64,000 nucleotides of DNA from Pseudomonas frederiksbergensis (GCF_900105495.1 NZ_FNTF01000002.1:2889501-2953500), one strand, 5' to 3'. Shown: positions 55,497 through 64,000, counted from the stretch's first letter. Notes: generated by a model from the sequence alone, not told the origin. Made by a program: numbers and translations.

Positions 55497-56939
55497 ATGG
55501 AACTGATTCCCGTAATTTTGTCTGGCGGAGTGGGCAGCCGGTTGTGGCCTGTTTCTCGTGAAGCCCATCCAAAGCCTTTCATGGAACTGCCAGATGGCCA
55601 GAATCTGATCCAGAAAACCTTCCTGCGTGCCTCGCGCCTCGAAGGTGTTGTGGAGGTTCTGACGGTGACCAACCGCGAACTCCTGTTCAAGACCGAAGAC
55701 GAATACGCCGTAGTCAATAAAGCCAAGCATGCTCAAGGTTTCATTCTTGAACCATTTGGTCGTAACACCGCTGCTGCCGTTGCCGCTGCCGCGCTTCAGC
55801 TGGAAACGAGCCATGGCCCTGATGCCCAAATGCTGGTACTGGCCGCTGACCATCTGATAAAAGACGAAAAAGCCTTCGCTGCTGCCGTAGCCAGCGCCAT
55901 GACGCTGGCCGCCGAAGGTTGGCTGGTTACCTTCGGGATCCAGCCGACGTACCCTGAAACGGGGTTTGGCTACATCGAAGCGCAAAAAGATGCACCGCTC
56001 AAAGGCGGCCTGAAAGTGGCGCGCTTTGTCGAAAAACCTGATCTGGATACCGCGCAAACATATATCAGTGCGGGCAACTACTACTGGAACTCCGGGATGT
56101 TCTGCTTCCGGGTGGGCACTGTCCTCGAAGAGCTTCGTCAACATGCTCCGGACGTAGTGGAAGCGGTCAGCAGGACAATTGAAGCATCGCGCCTGACTTC
56201 ATCCGCCAAGTACCGTTGCCTGGCGCTTGATGCTGATGCGTTCGCTGAGGTCCCGGATATCTCCATCGACTACGCGTTGATGGAGCGCTCCTCTAGAGTC
56301 GTGACCGTTCCCTGTGACATCGGCTGGAGTGACATTGGTTCCTGGAATGCCGTCAGCGAACTGACCGAGCCTGACGAGAACGGTAACCGCTTTGAAGGCG
56401 AAGTGCTGTCTCACAACTCTCGTAACAACTATGTCAACAGCGAAGATCGACTTACCGCACTGGTCGGTGTCGAGGACTTGCTGGTCATCGACACCCCGGA
56501 TGCGGTGATGATTGCCCACAAGGACCACGCTCAAGATGTAAAACATATCGTCAATCAGCTCAAGGCTTGCAGTCATACGGTTCATTTACTCCACCGCACC
56601 GTGCATCGTCCTTGGGGTACCTACACAACGCTGGAAAATGGCGAGCGCTTCAAAATCAAGCGCATTGTGGTGAAGCCCAAGGCTTCTCTGTCGCTGCAGA
56701 TGCATCACCACAGAAGCGAGCATTGGATCGTTGTCAGCGGGATGGCTAAGGTCGTCAACGACCAACAGGAGTTGATGTTGAACACCAATGAGTCCACCTT
56801 CATTCGTGCAGGCCACCAGCACCGCTTGATGAATCCGGGAGTCATAGATCTAGTGATGATTGAAGTGCAAAGTGGCGACTATCTTGGCGAAGACGATATT
56901 GTTCGTTTCGAAGATAATTACGGCCGCGTCGATACGTAA
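55497..56939 (+). CDS. manC: Mannose-1-phosphate guanylyltransferase / mannose-6-phosphate isomerase
   Basis: A 480-residue bifunctional type II PMI-GMP (WbpW/AlgA/ManC type). The N-terminal guanylyltransferase has VILSGGVGSRLWPVSREAHPKPF and the FVEKPDLDTA motif. The C-terminal cupin isomerase domain has RPWGTYTTLENGERFKIKRI and LQMHHHRSEHWIVVSG with its metal-binding His residues. It converts fructose-6-P to mannose-6-P and mannose-1-P to GDP-mannose, and works with manB and gmd downstream. Other copies (such as algA) probably exist elsewhere in the genome. Confidence 0.95.
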   Translation: MELIPVILSGGVGSRLWPVSREAHPKPFMELPDGQNLIQKTFLRASRLEGVVEVLTVTNRELLFKTEDEYAVVNKAKHAQGFILEPFGRNTAAAVAAAALQLETSHGPDAQMLVLAADHLIKDEKAFAAAVASAMTLAAEGWLVTFGIQPTYPETGFGYIEAQKDAPLKGGLKVARFVEKPDLDTAQTYISAGNYYWNSGMFCFRVGTVLEELRQHAPDVVEAVSRTIEASRLTSSAKYRCLALDADAFAEVPDISIDYALMERSSRVVTVPCDIGWSDIGSWNAVSELTEPDENGNRFEGEVLSHNSRNNYVNSEDRLTALVGVEDLLVIDTPDAVMIAHKDHAQDVKHIVNQLKACSHTVHLLHRTVHRPWGTYTTLENGERFKIKRIVVKPKASLSLQMHHHRSEHWIVVSGMAKVVNDQQELMLNTNESTFIRAGHQHRLMNPGVIDLVMIEVQSGDYLGEDDIVRFEDNYGRVDT

Positions 56940-57087
56940 CGGCAGCTTGGTAGTCATTAGCTTGTTCGGTGGGGGGCCCATCGACCAGGCCTATTTGCAT
57001 TTATCTTGGTTCTAATGCATTTCCATCCTGATGAGAGAGCGGGCCGTCAATCGGCCTCGCTCCCACATACCTCAGCAAGAGAGCGGT

Positions 57088-58461
57088 ATGAATACCCCAG
57101 TCAAAACCCAATGTTTCAAAGCCTATGATATTCGTGGCCAGGTACCGTCCGATCTCAATGAAGATGTTGCCTATCGGATAGGCCGGGCCATGGTTACCGA
57201 GTTACAGGGAAAAAACATTGTGCTGGGTCGGGATATGCGGCTCGAAAGCCCGATGCTGGCAGAGGCGATGACACGAGGGTTGCTTGAGGCGGGGGCCAAC
57301 GTCATCGATATCGGCTTGTGCGGCACCGAAGAAGTGTACTTTGCCACCAGCGCATTCAAGGCGGATGGTGGAGTGATGATCACCGCGAGCCACAATCCCA
57401 AGGGTTATAACGGGATGAAGCTTGTGAAGTCCGAGTCCCGGCCAATCAGTGGTGACACCGGACTAAATGCCATACGCGACCGTGTGGAGAGTGGTGATTT
57501 AGGCGCGCTGGCCGACACTCTCGGTGAAGTTCGATTCGAGCTGGATAAGACGGCCTACATCGAGCACCTACTCAGTTACGTCAATGTTGCAGATCTCAAA
57601 CCGCTTAAAATATTGGCCGACCCGGGCAACGGCGCTGCCGGGCCGGTGCTGCAAGAATTGATCAAAAAACTGCCCTTCGAATGGGTAGTCATCAACGCAG
57701 AACCCGATGGCAACTTCCCCAATGGTGTGCCCAATCCGCTGCTTCCAGAAAAACGTACGCTGACACGTCAAGCGTTGTTGGCGAACGGCTGTGATTTGGG
57801 AATCGCGTGGGATGGAGATTTCGATCGCTGCTTCTTTTTTGACCAGAACGGCCGCTTCATCGAGGGCTATTACCTTGTTGGCCTGCTGGCGGAAATGCTG
57901 CTCAAGAAGAACCCCGGCTCCAGGATTATCCATGACCCTAGGTTGACCTGGAATACGATCGATCAGGTTCGATTGGCGGGTGGTGTTTCAGTACAATGCA
58001 AGACCGGCCACGCATTCATAAAAGAGCGCATGCGTCTGGAGGATGCGATCTATGGCGGTGAGATGAGTGCTCACCATTACTTCCGGGATTTCGCCTATTG
58101 CGACAGCGGCATGATCCCTTGGCTGCTGGTGACCGCGTTGATGTCTGCCTCGGGGAAAAATTTGGCCCAGCTTGTTGATGAGCGCGTTGCCGCTTATCCA
58201 TGCAGCGGTGAAATCAACTATCGGGTGAATGATGTATCCGCGGCGCTGGCGGAGGTCCTGGCGCATTATTTACCTCAAGGGCCTAACCTTGATCAAACCG
58301 ATGGCGTCGGTCTGGAGTTTCCTGACTGGCGGTTTAATCTCCGAGGTTCGAACACGGAACCTCTTTTGAGGTTGAATGTGGAAAGTAGAAGGGACCCAGC
58401 GCTGGTAGCGTTGAAAGTTAAAGAAATTGAGGGATTGCTGAACAGTAGATATATGGAATGA
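57088..58461 (+). CDS. manB: Phosphomannomutase
   Basis: A 457-residue alpha-D-phosphohexomutase that interconverts mannose-6-P and mannose-1-P. It begins FKAYDIRGQVPSDLN. The phosphoserine loop is MITASHNPKGYNG, the metal loop DGDFDRCFFFD, and the sugar loop GGEMSAHHYFRDFAYCDSG. Length and the CGTEEVYFATS stretch fit the enterobacterial ManB/CpsG type better than Pseudomonas AlgC, which suggests acquisition along with the locus. ATG 57088 is preferred over the longer frame from 57031. A stem (58473-58495) follows the stop. Confidence 0.93.
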   Translation: MNTPVKTQCFKAYDIRGQVPSDLNEDVAYRIGRAMVTELQGKNIVLGRDMRLESPMLAEAMTRGLLEAGANVIDIGLCGTEEVYFATSAFKADGGVMITASHNPKGYNGMKLVKSESRPISGDTGLNAIRDRVESGDLGALADTLGEVRFELDKTAYIEHLLSYVNVADLKPLKILADPGNGAAGPVLQELIKKLPFEWVVINAEPDGNFPNGVPNPLLPEKRTLTRQALLANGCDLGIAWDGDFDRCFFFDQNGRFIEGYYLVGLLAEMLLKKNPGSRIIHDPRLTWNTIDQVRLAGGVSVQCKTGHAFIKERMRLEDAIYGGEMSAHHYFRDFAYCDSGMIPWLLVTALMSASGKNLAQLVDERVAAYPCSGEINYRVNDVSAALAEVLAHYLPQGPNLDQTDGVGLEFPDWRFNLRGSNTEPLLRLNVESRRDPALVALKVKEIEGLLNSRYME

Positions 58462-58472
58462 CAAAAACGGTT

Positions 58473-58495
58473 CTCACTTCCAGACGGAAGGTGAG
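58473..58495. terminator. Stem-loop between manB and gmd
   Basis: CTCACTTCC pairs with GGAAGGTGAG, with one bulge and a 4-base loop. No T-run follows. It may be a partial terminator or mRNA processing site in the 102-base gap. Confidence 0.3.
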
Positions 58496-58563
58496 GGGCA
58501 GCAATAAGTTGGCTCTCTGGTAGAGACTTACTGTTCGATTGATTAATTTAAATTGGTGAGAAA

Positions 58564-59658
58564 ATGAGCGACAAGAAAGTAGCGTTGATTACGGGTATTA
58601 CTGGTCAGGATGGTGCTTACCTTGCTGAGTTCCTGCTCAAAAAAGGTTATTCAGTACACGGCATCAAGCGCCGTAGCTCCCTGTTCAATACTCAGCGTAT
58701 TGACCATCTCTACCACGACCCGCACAACCAAGGCTATGATCTCAAGCTGCACTACGGCGACCTGACCGATTCAAGTAGCCTGATTCGTATCGTGCAAGAA
58801 GTACAACCAGATGAAGTCTACAACCTTGGCGCGCAAAGCCACGTTGCGGTTTCCTTCGAATCGCCAGAATATACTGCTGATACTGATGCCATGGGTACAC
58901 TGCGTATCCTTGAAGCGATCCGCATCGCGGGTCTTGAGAAAAAGACCAAGTTCTATCAGGCATCCACATCCGAACTGTACGGTCTGGTTCAGGAAATTCC
59001 ACAGAAAGAAACCACGCCTTTCTATCCGCGTTCCCCTTATGCTGTCGCCAAGATGTACGCCTACTGGATCACTGTGAACTACCGTGAGTCATATGGTATG
59101 TATGCTTGCAACGGTATTCTGTTTAATCACGAATCGCCCATCCGCGGTGAAACCTTCGTAACACGCAAGATCACTCGCGCCTTGGCCCGTATCAAGGTCG
59201 ATCTGCAAGATTGTCTGTACCTCGGGAACATGGACGCCCTTCGTGACTGGGGTCATGCTCGTGATTACGTGGAAATGCAATGGCTTATGCTGCAACAAGA
59301 AACTCCGGAAGACTTTGTGATCGCGACCGGTGAGCAGCATTCGGTTCGGGAATTTGTTGAGGTTGCAGCGAAGGAAATCGATATCAAGATTCGTTGGGAA
59401 GGTACGGGTGTCGACGAGAAAGGTTACGACGTCGCAACCAACAAATGTATCGTTGCCGTCGATCCGCGTTATTTCCGTCCCGCCGAGGTTGAAACGCTGC
59501 TGGGTGACCCAAGCAAAGCCAAAGCCAAATTAGGCTGGGTACCAACTACCTCCTTCAATGAGCTGGTAGAAGAAATGATGCGAGAAGACATGAATGAAGC
59601 CAAGCGTGACAAACTGGTCGCTGAACACGGCTTTAAATACTTCAAGGGTCAGGAATAA
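58564..59658 (+). CDS. gmd: GDP-mannose 4,6-dehydratase
   Basis: A 364-residue short-chain dehydratase that turns GDP-mannose into GDP-4-keto-6-deoxymannose. Motifs: [36 protein letters not shown], the catalytic [11 protein letters not shown]yr-Lys, [17 protein letters not shown] and [17 protein letters not shown]. Its product feeds either Rmd (to D-rhamnose), Fcl (to fucose) or a perosamine synthase; only the last is present here. per begins 12 bases after its stop. Confidence 0.97.
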   Translation: MSDKKVALITGITGQDGAYLAEFLLKKGYSVHGIKRRSSLFNTQRIDHLYHDPHNQGYDLKLHYGDLTDSSSLIRIVQEVQPDEVYNLGAQSHVAVSFESPEYTADTDAMGTLRILEAIRIAGLEKKTKFYQASTSELYGLVQEIPQKETTPFYPRSPYAVAKMYAYWITVNYRESYGMYACNGILFNHESPIRGETFVTRKITRALARIKVDLQDCLYLGNMDALRDWGHARDYVEMQWLMLQQETPEDFVIATGEQHSVREFVEVAAKEIDIKIRWEGTGVDEKGYDVATNKCIVAVDPRYFRPAEVETLLGDPSKAKAKLGWVPTTSFNELVEEMMREDMNEAKRDKLVAEHGFKYFKGQE

Positions 59659-59669
59659 AGGGGGCTGTG

Positions 59670-60755
59670 ATGATACCGGTATATCAGCCCTTTCTGGGCG
59701 GACGCGAAAAGGAATATGTAAATCAGTGTCTTGATTCGACCTGGATTTCTTCTCGCGGAGAATTTATCTCCCGCTTTGAGAGCGAGTTTGCACGATACAT
59801 TGGTGCGGAACATGCGACTACAGTGAGCAACGGTACAGTTGCTCTGCACTTGGCAATGGTTGCTTTGGGACTGGGGCCTGGCGATGAGGTGATTGTCCCA
59901 ACGCTCACTTATGTGGCGTCTGTCAACACCATCATGCAAACCGGGGCAAGCGTTGTGTATGCTGAATCCCGAGCTGATACTTGGAATGTCAGCGTTCCAG
60001 ACATACGCAGCCGTATCACGCCTAAAACAAAAGCCGTCATGGTCGTACACCTGTACGGTCTGTCGTGTGACATGGATGAGGTCGTCGCTCTTTGCAAAGA
60101 GCACAACCTGCTGCTGATCGAAGACTGCGCAGAAGCTTTCGGCTCTCTGTACAACGGTCAGCATGTAGGGACTTTCGGTGATGTCGCTACGTTCAGCTTT
60201 TTTGGAAACAAGACCATTACCACCGGTGAGGGTGGGATGGTGGTGTCCAAAAACAAGGACATCCATGAAAGAGCCTGCCACCTCAAAAGCCAAGGCGTGT
60301 CCAAGACTCGCGAATACTGGCATGACGAATTAGCGTTCAACTATCGGATGACCAACATCTGCGCAGCCATCGGCCTTGCACAGCTGGAACGTGCAGACGA
60401 GACCATCGCTCTCAAGCGGCAGGTTGCGGACTGGTATCGTGAAGCGCTCGAAGGGCTTCCGCTGCAGATGCATGCAGAGCAACCAGGCACACGTCACTCA
60501 TATTGGATGTGCTCGGTGCTGTTGGATGATCCGAGCCAGCGTCAGGCATTGCGTGATCATTTGAAGAACAAGGGTATTGAGACACGCCCTTTGTTCGCTC
60601 CTGCTCACAACATGCCGCACTGCAAAACGGATGAAACCTTTCCGATAGCGCAGGACCTTAGCTCGCGAGGGATGAACCTTCCAAGTTATCCGACGTTGAG
60701 CCGTGAACAGGTGCAGCAAGTAGTAGAAGAAATTCGATCTTACTTTGCCAGCTGA
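59670..60755 (+). CDS. per: GDP-perosamine synthase (DegT/DnrJ/EryC1 aminotransferase)
   Basis: A 361-residue PLP sugar aminotransferase. It starts IPVYQPFLGGREKEYVNQCL and continues DSTWISSRGEF, EHATTVSNGTVALHLAMVAL, DEVIVPTLTYVASVN and GTFGDVATFSFFGNKTITTG, with the PLP lysine Lys181. From memory this follows the E. coli O157 Per and Vibrio RfbE proteins almost block by block. The reaction is GDP-4-keto-6-deoxymannose plus glutamate to GDP-perosamine. Position right after gmd supports the assignment. The start is ATG 59670 (AAGGGGG upstream), although a GTG lies one codon earlier. Confidence 0.92.
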   Translation: MIPVYQPFLGGREKEYVNQCLDSTWISSRGEFISRFESEFARYIGAEHATTVSNGTVALHLAMVALGLGPGDEVIVPTLTYVASVNTIMQTGASVVYAESRADTWNVSVPDIRSRITPKTKAVMVVHLYGLSCDMDEVVALCKEHNLLLIEDCAEAFGSLYNGQHVGTFGDVATFSFFGNKTITTGEGGMVVSKNKDIHERACHLKSQGVSKTREYWHDELAFNYRMTNICAAIGLAQLERADETIALKRQVADWYREALEGLPLQMHAEQPGTRHSYWMCSVLLDDPSQRQALRDHLKNKGIETRPLFAPAHNMPHCKTDETFPIAQDLSSRGMNLPSYPTLSREQVQQVVEEIRSYFAS

Positions 60756-60856
60756 TGTTGCTTTGGGGTTGAGGTTGGTAACAGCCTCAATTCTCATAAA
60801 ATTCAAAGAGGACGAATAATGTCCAGACTTTCGAATTTAATTGTTCAGGGGAAGTA

Positions 60857-61639
60857 ATGTTTTCGTATTTTTCTCGCGTTTGGGCTGCTCGATATTTTTG
60901 GGTACATCTTGCTCTAGCTGATTTGCGTTCTCGCTGGCGCAGATCGTTTTTTGGTGTGACGTGGTCAATTATCCAGCCATTGGGTATGACAATACTCCTG
61001 ACGTTAGTATTCAGCCGACTTTTCAATACGGACGTATTAACTTACGCCCCTTATGTTCTCTCAGGGATAGTCGTTTGGGAGTTCATTTCCGCTAATACAA
61101 TTGGTGGTTCGTTGTCTTTTGTACAGGCGGATGCCTACATTAAACAATGTAATCATCCCTTGGCAATTTATACCTTGCGAACAGTGCTCGGTAGTTCAAT
61201 CGTGCTCATGCTGGCCAGCGTTTCCCTCTATCTCTGGGTCGCGATCATGATGCCGCAGAATTTCGGCTGGAGCTGGTTGGCGACGTTAACGATATTTCCC
61301 GTTGTAGCCTTGATAGCCTGGCCTGTGTCGACACTTCTCTCCTACATCAGTACCCGCTTTCGCGATGTTCCCCACGCGCTCGGGTTGGTGATGCAGTCTT
61401 TGTGGTTTGTGTCTCCAGTGTACTTCGAAGCGAAAATGTTTCAAAACGGTGGGCTGCACGCACTGGTTGATTACAATCCGATTTATCACATTCTCCAGTT
61501 GTTCAGAGCGCCATTGTTGCAAGGGCAATGGCCGACTCTTGCCAACTACACTTTTAGCTTGGGTACCGCTTTGTTCTTTGGTCTTATCGCGATGTATGTG
61601 GGTTACAAAGCAGAGCGGAAGGTGATTTTTTACCTATGA
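60857..61639 (+). CDS. wzm: Polysaccharide ABC exporter permease Wzm
   Basis: A 260-residue ABC-2 type membrane protein with about six helices. The basic start LALADLRSRWRRSFFGVTWSIIQPLGMTILL is the family hallmark, followed by GIVVWEFISANTIGGS and the C-terminal LVDYNPIYHILQLFRAPLLQG. It forms the channel that exports lipid-linked O-polysaccharide with Wzt. GGGGA is upstream of ATG 60857. Composition is more AT-rich than the core genome. Its stop overlaps the wzt start. Confidence 0.92.
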   Translation: MFSYFSRVWAARYFWVHLALADLRSRWRRSFFGVTWSIIQPLGMTILLTLVFSRLFNTDVLTYAPYVLSGIVVWEFISANTIGGSLSFVQADAYIKQCNHPLAIYTLRTVLGSSIVLMLASVSLYLWVAIMMPQNFGWSWLATLTIFPVVALIAWPVSTLLSYISTRFRDVPHALGLVMQSLWFVSPVYFEAKMFQNGGLHALVDYNPIYHILQLFRAPLLQGQWPTLANYTFSLGTALFFGLIAMYVGYKAERKVIFYL

Positions 61640-62406
61640 GAATGAATAAAATCAATCAAATCAATGTAAAGAACGTCAACCTCCATTACGCAGCCGCTGC
61701 TTACAAGGAACGTTCATTAAAGTCATTGATGGCGAATATCTTCTCAAAAAAAGAAGCCAATAATCATGTGGCCGATATTCACGCGCTCAAGAACATAAAT
61801 GTTCAAATTGTCAGCGGCGAACGTGTGGGACTTCTTGGGCACAATGGCGCGGGTAAAAGCACGTTCCTCAAGACGGTTGCCGGCTTGTATCCAATCTCCA
61901 GTGGTGAACTGAACGTACAGGGCCAGGTTCGTTCCCTGTTTGACTTGAGCTTGGGATTCGAGCCGGATGCCACGGGGCGTGAAAATATTCTGTACCGTGG
62001 TCTGTTGCTTGGTCTGTCTCCAAAGTTCATGCGAGAGAAGATCGACGAAATAGTAGCGTTTGCCGATCTGGGCGAATTTATTGATTATCCGATTAAAACG
62101 TATTCAGCCGGGATGCAAGTGCGACTCGCGTTTGCTATTTCAACCACGGTCGGTGGCGACATTTTGCTGCTGGACGAGGTTATCGGTGCGGGCGATGCCA
62201 ACTTTATGGCAAAGGCAAAAGTACGTATCACCAGTCTGATCGAGAAGGCTGAGATACTAGTTCTGGCCTCTCATGACTTTGGTGCTTTGCAGTCCATCTG
62301 TACCCGAGGCTTGGTCTTTCACCATGGTGAGTTGTTGTTCGACGGTGAAATAACAGACGCTATCGCCGAATACAAAAAAATAAATGGACTTTCTGATGCA
62401 AACTAA
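61636..62406 (+). CDS. wzt: Polysaccharide ABC exporter ATPase Wzt, short form
   Basis: A 256-residue ATPase. Walker A GHNGAGKST is at 68-76, the signature YSAGMQVRLAFA at about 156-167, and Walker B ILLLDEVIGAGD follows. The N-terminal 50 residues are the usual leader of polysaccharide exporters. The protein ends right after the nucleotide-binding domain. It lacks the C-terminal carbohydrate-binding domain that Wzt of E. coli O8/O9a uses to recognise the chain-end cap. Export without chain-end recognition is therefore predicted. It overlaps wzm by four bases and the next gene by eleven. Confidence 0.93.
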   Translation: MRMNKINQINVKNVNLHYAAAAYKERSLKSLMANIFSKKEANNHVADIHALKNINVQIVSGERVGLLGHNGAGKSTFLKTVAGLYPISSGELNVQGQVRSLFDLSLGFEPDATGRENILYRGLLLGLSPKFMREKIDEIVAFADLGEFIDYPIKTYSAGMQVRLAFAISTTVGGDILLLDEVIGAGDANFMAKAKVRITSLIEKAEILVLASHDFGALQSICTRGLVFHHGELLFDGEITDAIAEYKKINGLSDAN

Positions 62407-64000
62407 ACCATTTCGTGTGATGTGGTTGCTGAACCATGGTGCGGCTCGTAAGTTCGAGCTTGAAATGCTCAAGTCCTTGGGCGTTAAAGAGTTCTTTCTA
62501 CCAAAGTCATTTCCACAGGAAATCGGTTTTCGTTCGGCGAGCATAGATTATTCGGAAGATGCGAACCTGACTATTCCGGCTGAAGAGTTAGAGGTTCTAA
62601 ATCAGCAAAACTGGTATGTGGCTCCTTCGAAAGAAGCTTGGGATATAGCCAATAAATATTTCGATGTGTGTTTTTTCATCTGCCACTCAAAAGGCTTCAT
62701 GAATGAGGTTTCACGTTCATTCACCGGCGCGGCCATTTGGCGTGCGTATGGATTGGATAAGACCCTAAGTTACTCGGAAGTCGTGAAGATCCTGACCTTA
62801 GGGACGCAGTCAGTAAAAAAACTCGGACGACGTCTTTGGTTGGGGATCGCGTACGAGCACCTTGCCGATTCTGAGCCCATGTACCTACAAAAAAGAAAGG
62901 CGTTTTTACCGCTGGGACTGAATAACTGTGCAATCAATGACATCTGGAACGGAAAGCAGAAGCATATTTTTTTCGTGTGCCCGGACATTGGTTTCAGTAG
63001 CTACTATAAAAAAGTGTACGAAGATTTTATTTCGGATATGCAGGGGATGCCCTATAAAATCGGCGGTTCGCAGCCGATCGAAGTTAATGATCCGAATGTG
63101 TTGGGATTTGTCACTAATGAAGAACATGAACGAAATATGAGAGAGTCGCGAGTGATGTTTTATCATTCAAGCGAGCCTAACCATATTCATTATCACCCCT
63201 TCGAAGCCATTCGCGTCGGCATGCCACTAATCTTCATGAGTGGCGGCATTTTGGATCGCATGGGTGGTGCGACCCTTCCTGGTCGATGCGAGTCTGTCAA
63301 AGAAGCGAGAGAGAAAATTCGTCGCATCTTGAATGATGATTCGAAGTTTATCGAGCAGGTGCGTAAAAGTCAGGCAATACTGCTGGAGCCCATGCGCGCA
63401 GAGAACTGTGAAGCCGCTTGGATAAGTAGCTTCCAGGAAATTCTGCAAGAACTGGAAGTCAGCCGCTTGGAGCAAAGCCAGCGGCCAGTCAAACGCAAAA
63501 AAATCGCAGTAGTAGTCCCTGTCGAATATCGAGGGGGAAGTCTTCGTGGAGCTCATCTGCTAGCGGAAGCTTTGCATGAAGGAAGCAGGCAATGGGGAGA
63601 AGACGTCGATGTTGTGCTCTTGCATTTGAAGTCTGTTGGCGATGAGGCAGAAGACTCTTTCGAACAGGATGAGAGAATTCAGCTTCGCACTTTTCAATGG
63701 AAAACCCTCGACGCGCAAACTGCACGCAGAGCCATGCGATATGCAGGTCACGACGGCTGGGAACCGGACTCTGTGAGATACGTGGTTCCGGATGATGGTA
63801 TTAAACAGCTTCTGGACTGCGACGCGTGGATCATAGTCTCTGATCGTGTACAGGCTCCCTTAGTGCCGCTTCGGCCATGCATATTCATGGTTTATGATTA
63901 CCTTCAGCGCTACGAGAATGTGCTGTCGAAAAGTGGGGATGAGCATTTTATTAGTGCCGTGCGTAGAGCGCAGAAGCTTCTTGTAACCACTGAGTTTACG
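62396..64000 (+). CDS. Large glycosyltransferase-like protein, open at the window end
   Basis: From ATG 62396 the frame is open for 535 codons to the window end, without a stop. Residues 1 to about 350 form a first domain that ends in a GT-B-like HPFEAIRVGMPLIF motif (His267, Glu270). From about residue 368 a second Rossmann-like start begins, KIAVVVPVEYRGGSLRGAHLL, which looks like the N-terminus of a GT4-type transferase. Two transferase domains in one chain are common in O-antigen polymerising enzymes. The start overlaps wzt by 11 bases, so it belongs to the operon; ATG 62420 is an alternative. Substrate and full length are unknown. AT-rich composition suggests transfer. Confidence 0.75.
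   Translation, partial: MQTKPFRVMWLLNHGAARKFELEMLKSLGVKEFFLPKSFPQEIGFRSASIDYSEDANLTIPAEELEVLNQQNWYVAPSKEAWDIANKYFDVCFFICHSKGFMNEVSRSFTGAAIWRAYGLDKTLSYSEVVKILTLGTQSVKKLGRRLWLGIAYEHLADSEPMYLQKRKAFLPLGLNNCAINDIWNGKQKHIFFVCPDIGFSSYYKKVYEDFISDMQGMPYKIGGSQPIEVNDPNVLGFVTNEEHERNMRESRVMFYHSSEPNHIHYHPFEAIRVGMPLIFMSGGILDRMGGATLPGRCESVKEAREKIRRILNDDSKFIEQVRKSQAILLEPMRAENCEAAWISSFQEILQELEVSRLEQSQRPVKRKKIAVVVPVEYRGGSLRGAHLLAEALHEGSRQWGEDVDVVLLHLKSVGDEAEDSFEQDERIQLRTFQWKTLDAQTARRAMRYAGHDGWEPDSVRYVVPDDGIKQLLDCDAWIIVSDRVQAPLVPLRPCIFMVYDYLQRYENVLSKSGDEHFISAVRRAQKLLVTTEFT

Noticed and set aside
52208..64000. A prophage or genomic island with integrase
   Set aside because: No integrase, att-like repeats or tRNA were seen; the block looks like an O-antigen locus at its standard chromosomal site.

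Overview
The window reads as a contiguous piece of the chromosome of a fluorescent Pseudomonas, most likely of the P. fluorescens group. Three things point there. Gene order matches Pseudomonas signatures (hda next to an AI-2E-type permease; the run gyrA-serC-pheA-hisC-tyrA/aroA-cmk-rpsA-ihfB leading into an O-antigen locus). Coding GC is high. Many intergenic gaps carry REP-type inverted repeats of the GTGGGAGCGRGCYTGCTCGCGA family and of two other families. No rRNA, tRNA, CRISPR array, insertion sequence or prophage was recognised. All calls come from reading the sequence and from knowledge of the families; no database search was run.

Layout. 0-6.5 kb: end of an unidentified gene, a permease, hda, two NlpC/P60 lipoproteins, an O-methyltransferase, a sorbosone-dehydrogenase-like lipoprotein and an unknown protein. 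6.6-15.9 kb: a cobalamin riboswitch, then ten genes for the late part of adenosylcobalamin synthesis (cobO, cobB, bluB, cbiB, cobD, cobQ, cobU, cobT, cobC, cobS), mostly with overlapping stop and start codons. 16-18.5 kb: a MarR regulator and MFS pump sharing a palindromic operator-like motif, a 40-residue membrane peptide and a periplasmic glutathione peroxidase. 18.5-23.8 kb: a FadL-type porin, small conserved proteins, a gap of about 1 kb with a DnaA-box-like palindrome, and rmuC. 23.9-34.1 kb: a transporter-like hybrid histidine kinase, a TetR/MFS pair, a cupin, a TDT/SLAC1 transporter, an LplT-PlsC fusion and a diguanylate cyclase. 34.4-39.3 kb: mtaD-ubiG-mupP-yciK on the minus strand and divergent mtnA.

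39.7-52 kb: gyrA and the aromatic/serine/histidine 'mixed-function supraoperon' through rpsA, a small lipoprotein, ihfB and a LapA-domain protein. 52.2-64 kb: a surface-polysaccharide locus. It has rmlB-rmlD-rmlA (dTDP-sugar; rmlC is not adjacent), then manC-manB-gmd-per (GDP-perosamine), wzm-wzt (ABC export) and a large glycosyltransferase-like gene that is open at the window end. This predicts an ABC-exported O-polysaccharide containing perosamine.

Most worth a second look: the perosamine/ABC O-antigen locus with its short Wzt and open-ended glycosyltransferase; the REP element that forms the last 31 codons of cobB; the MarR-linked 16-bp palindrome; the DnaA-box palindrome in the 1 kb gap; a lysozyme/transglycosylase-like protein that may have lost its catalytic glutamate; and a shared CCGTTATATCG motif at two distant promoter regions.
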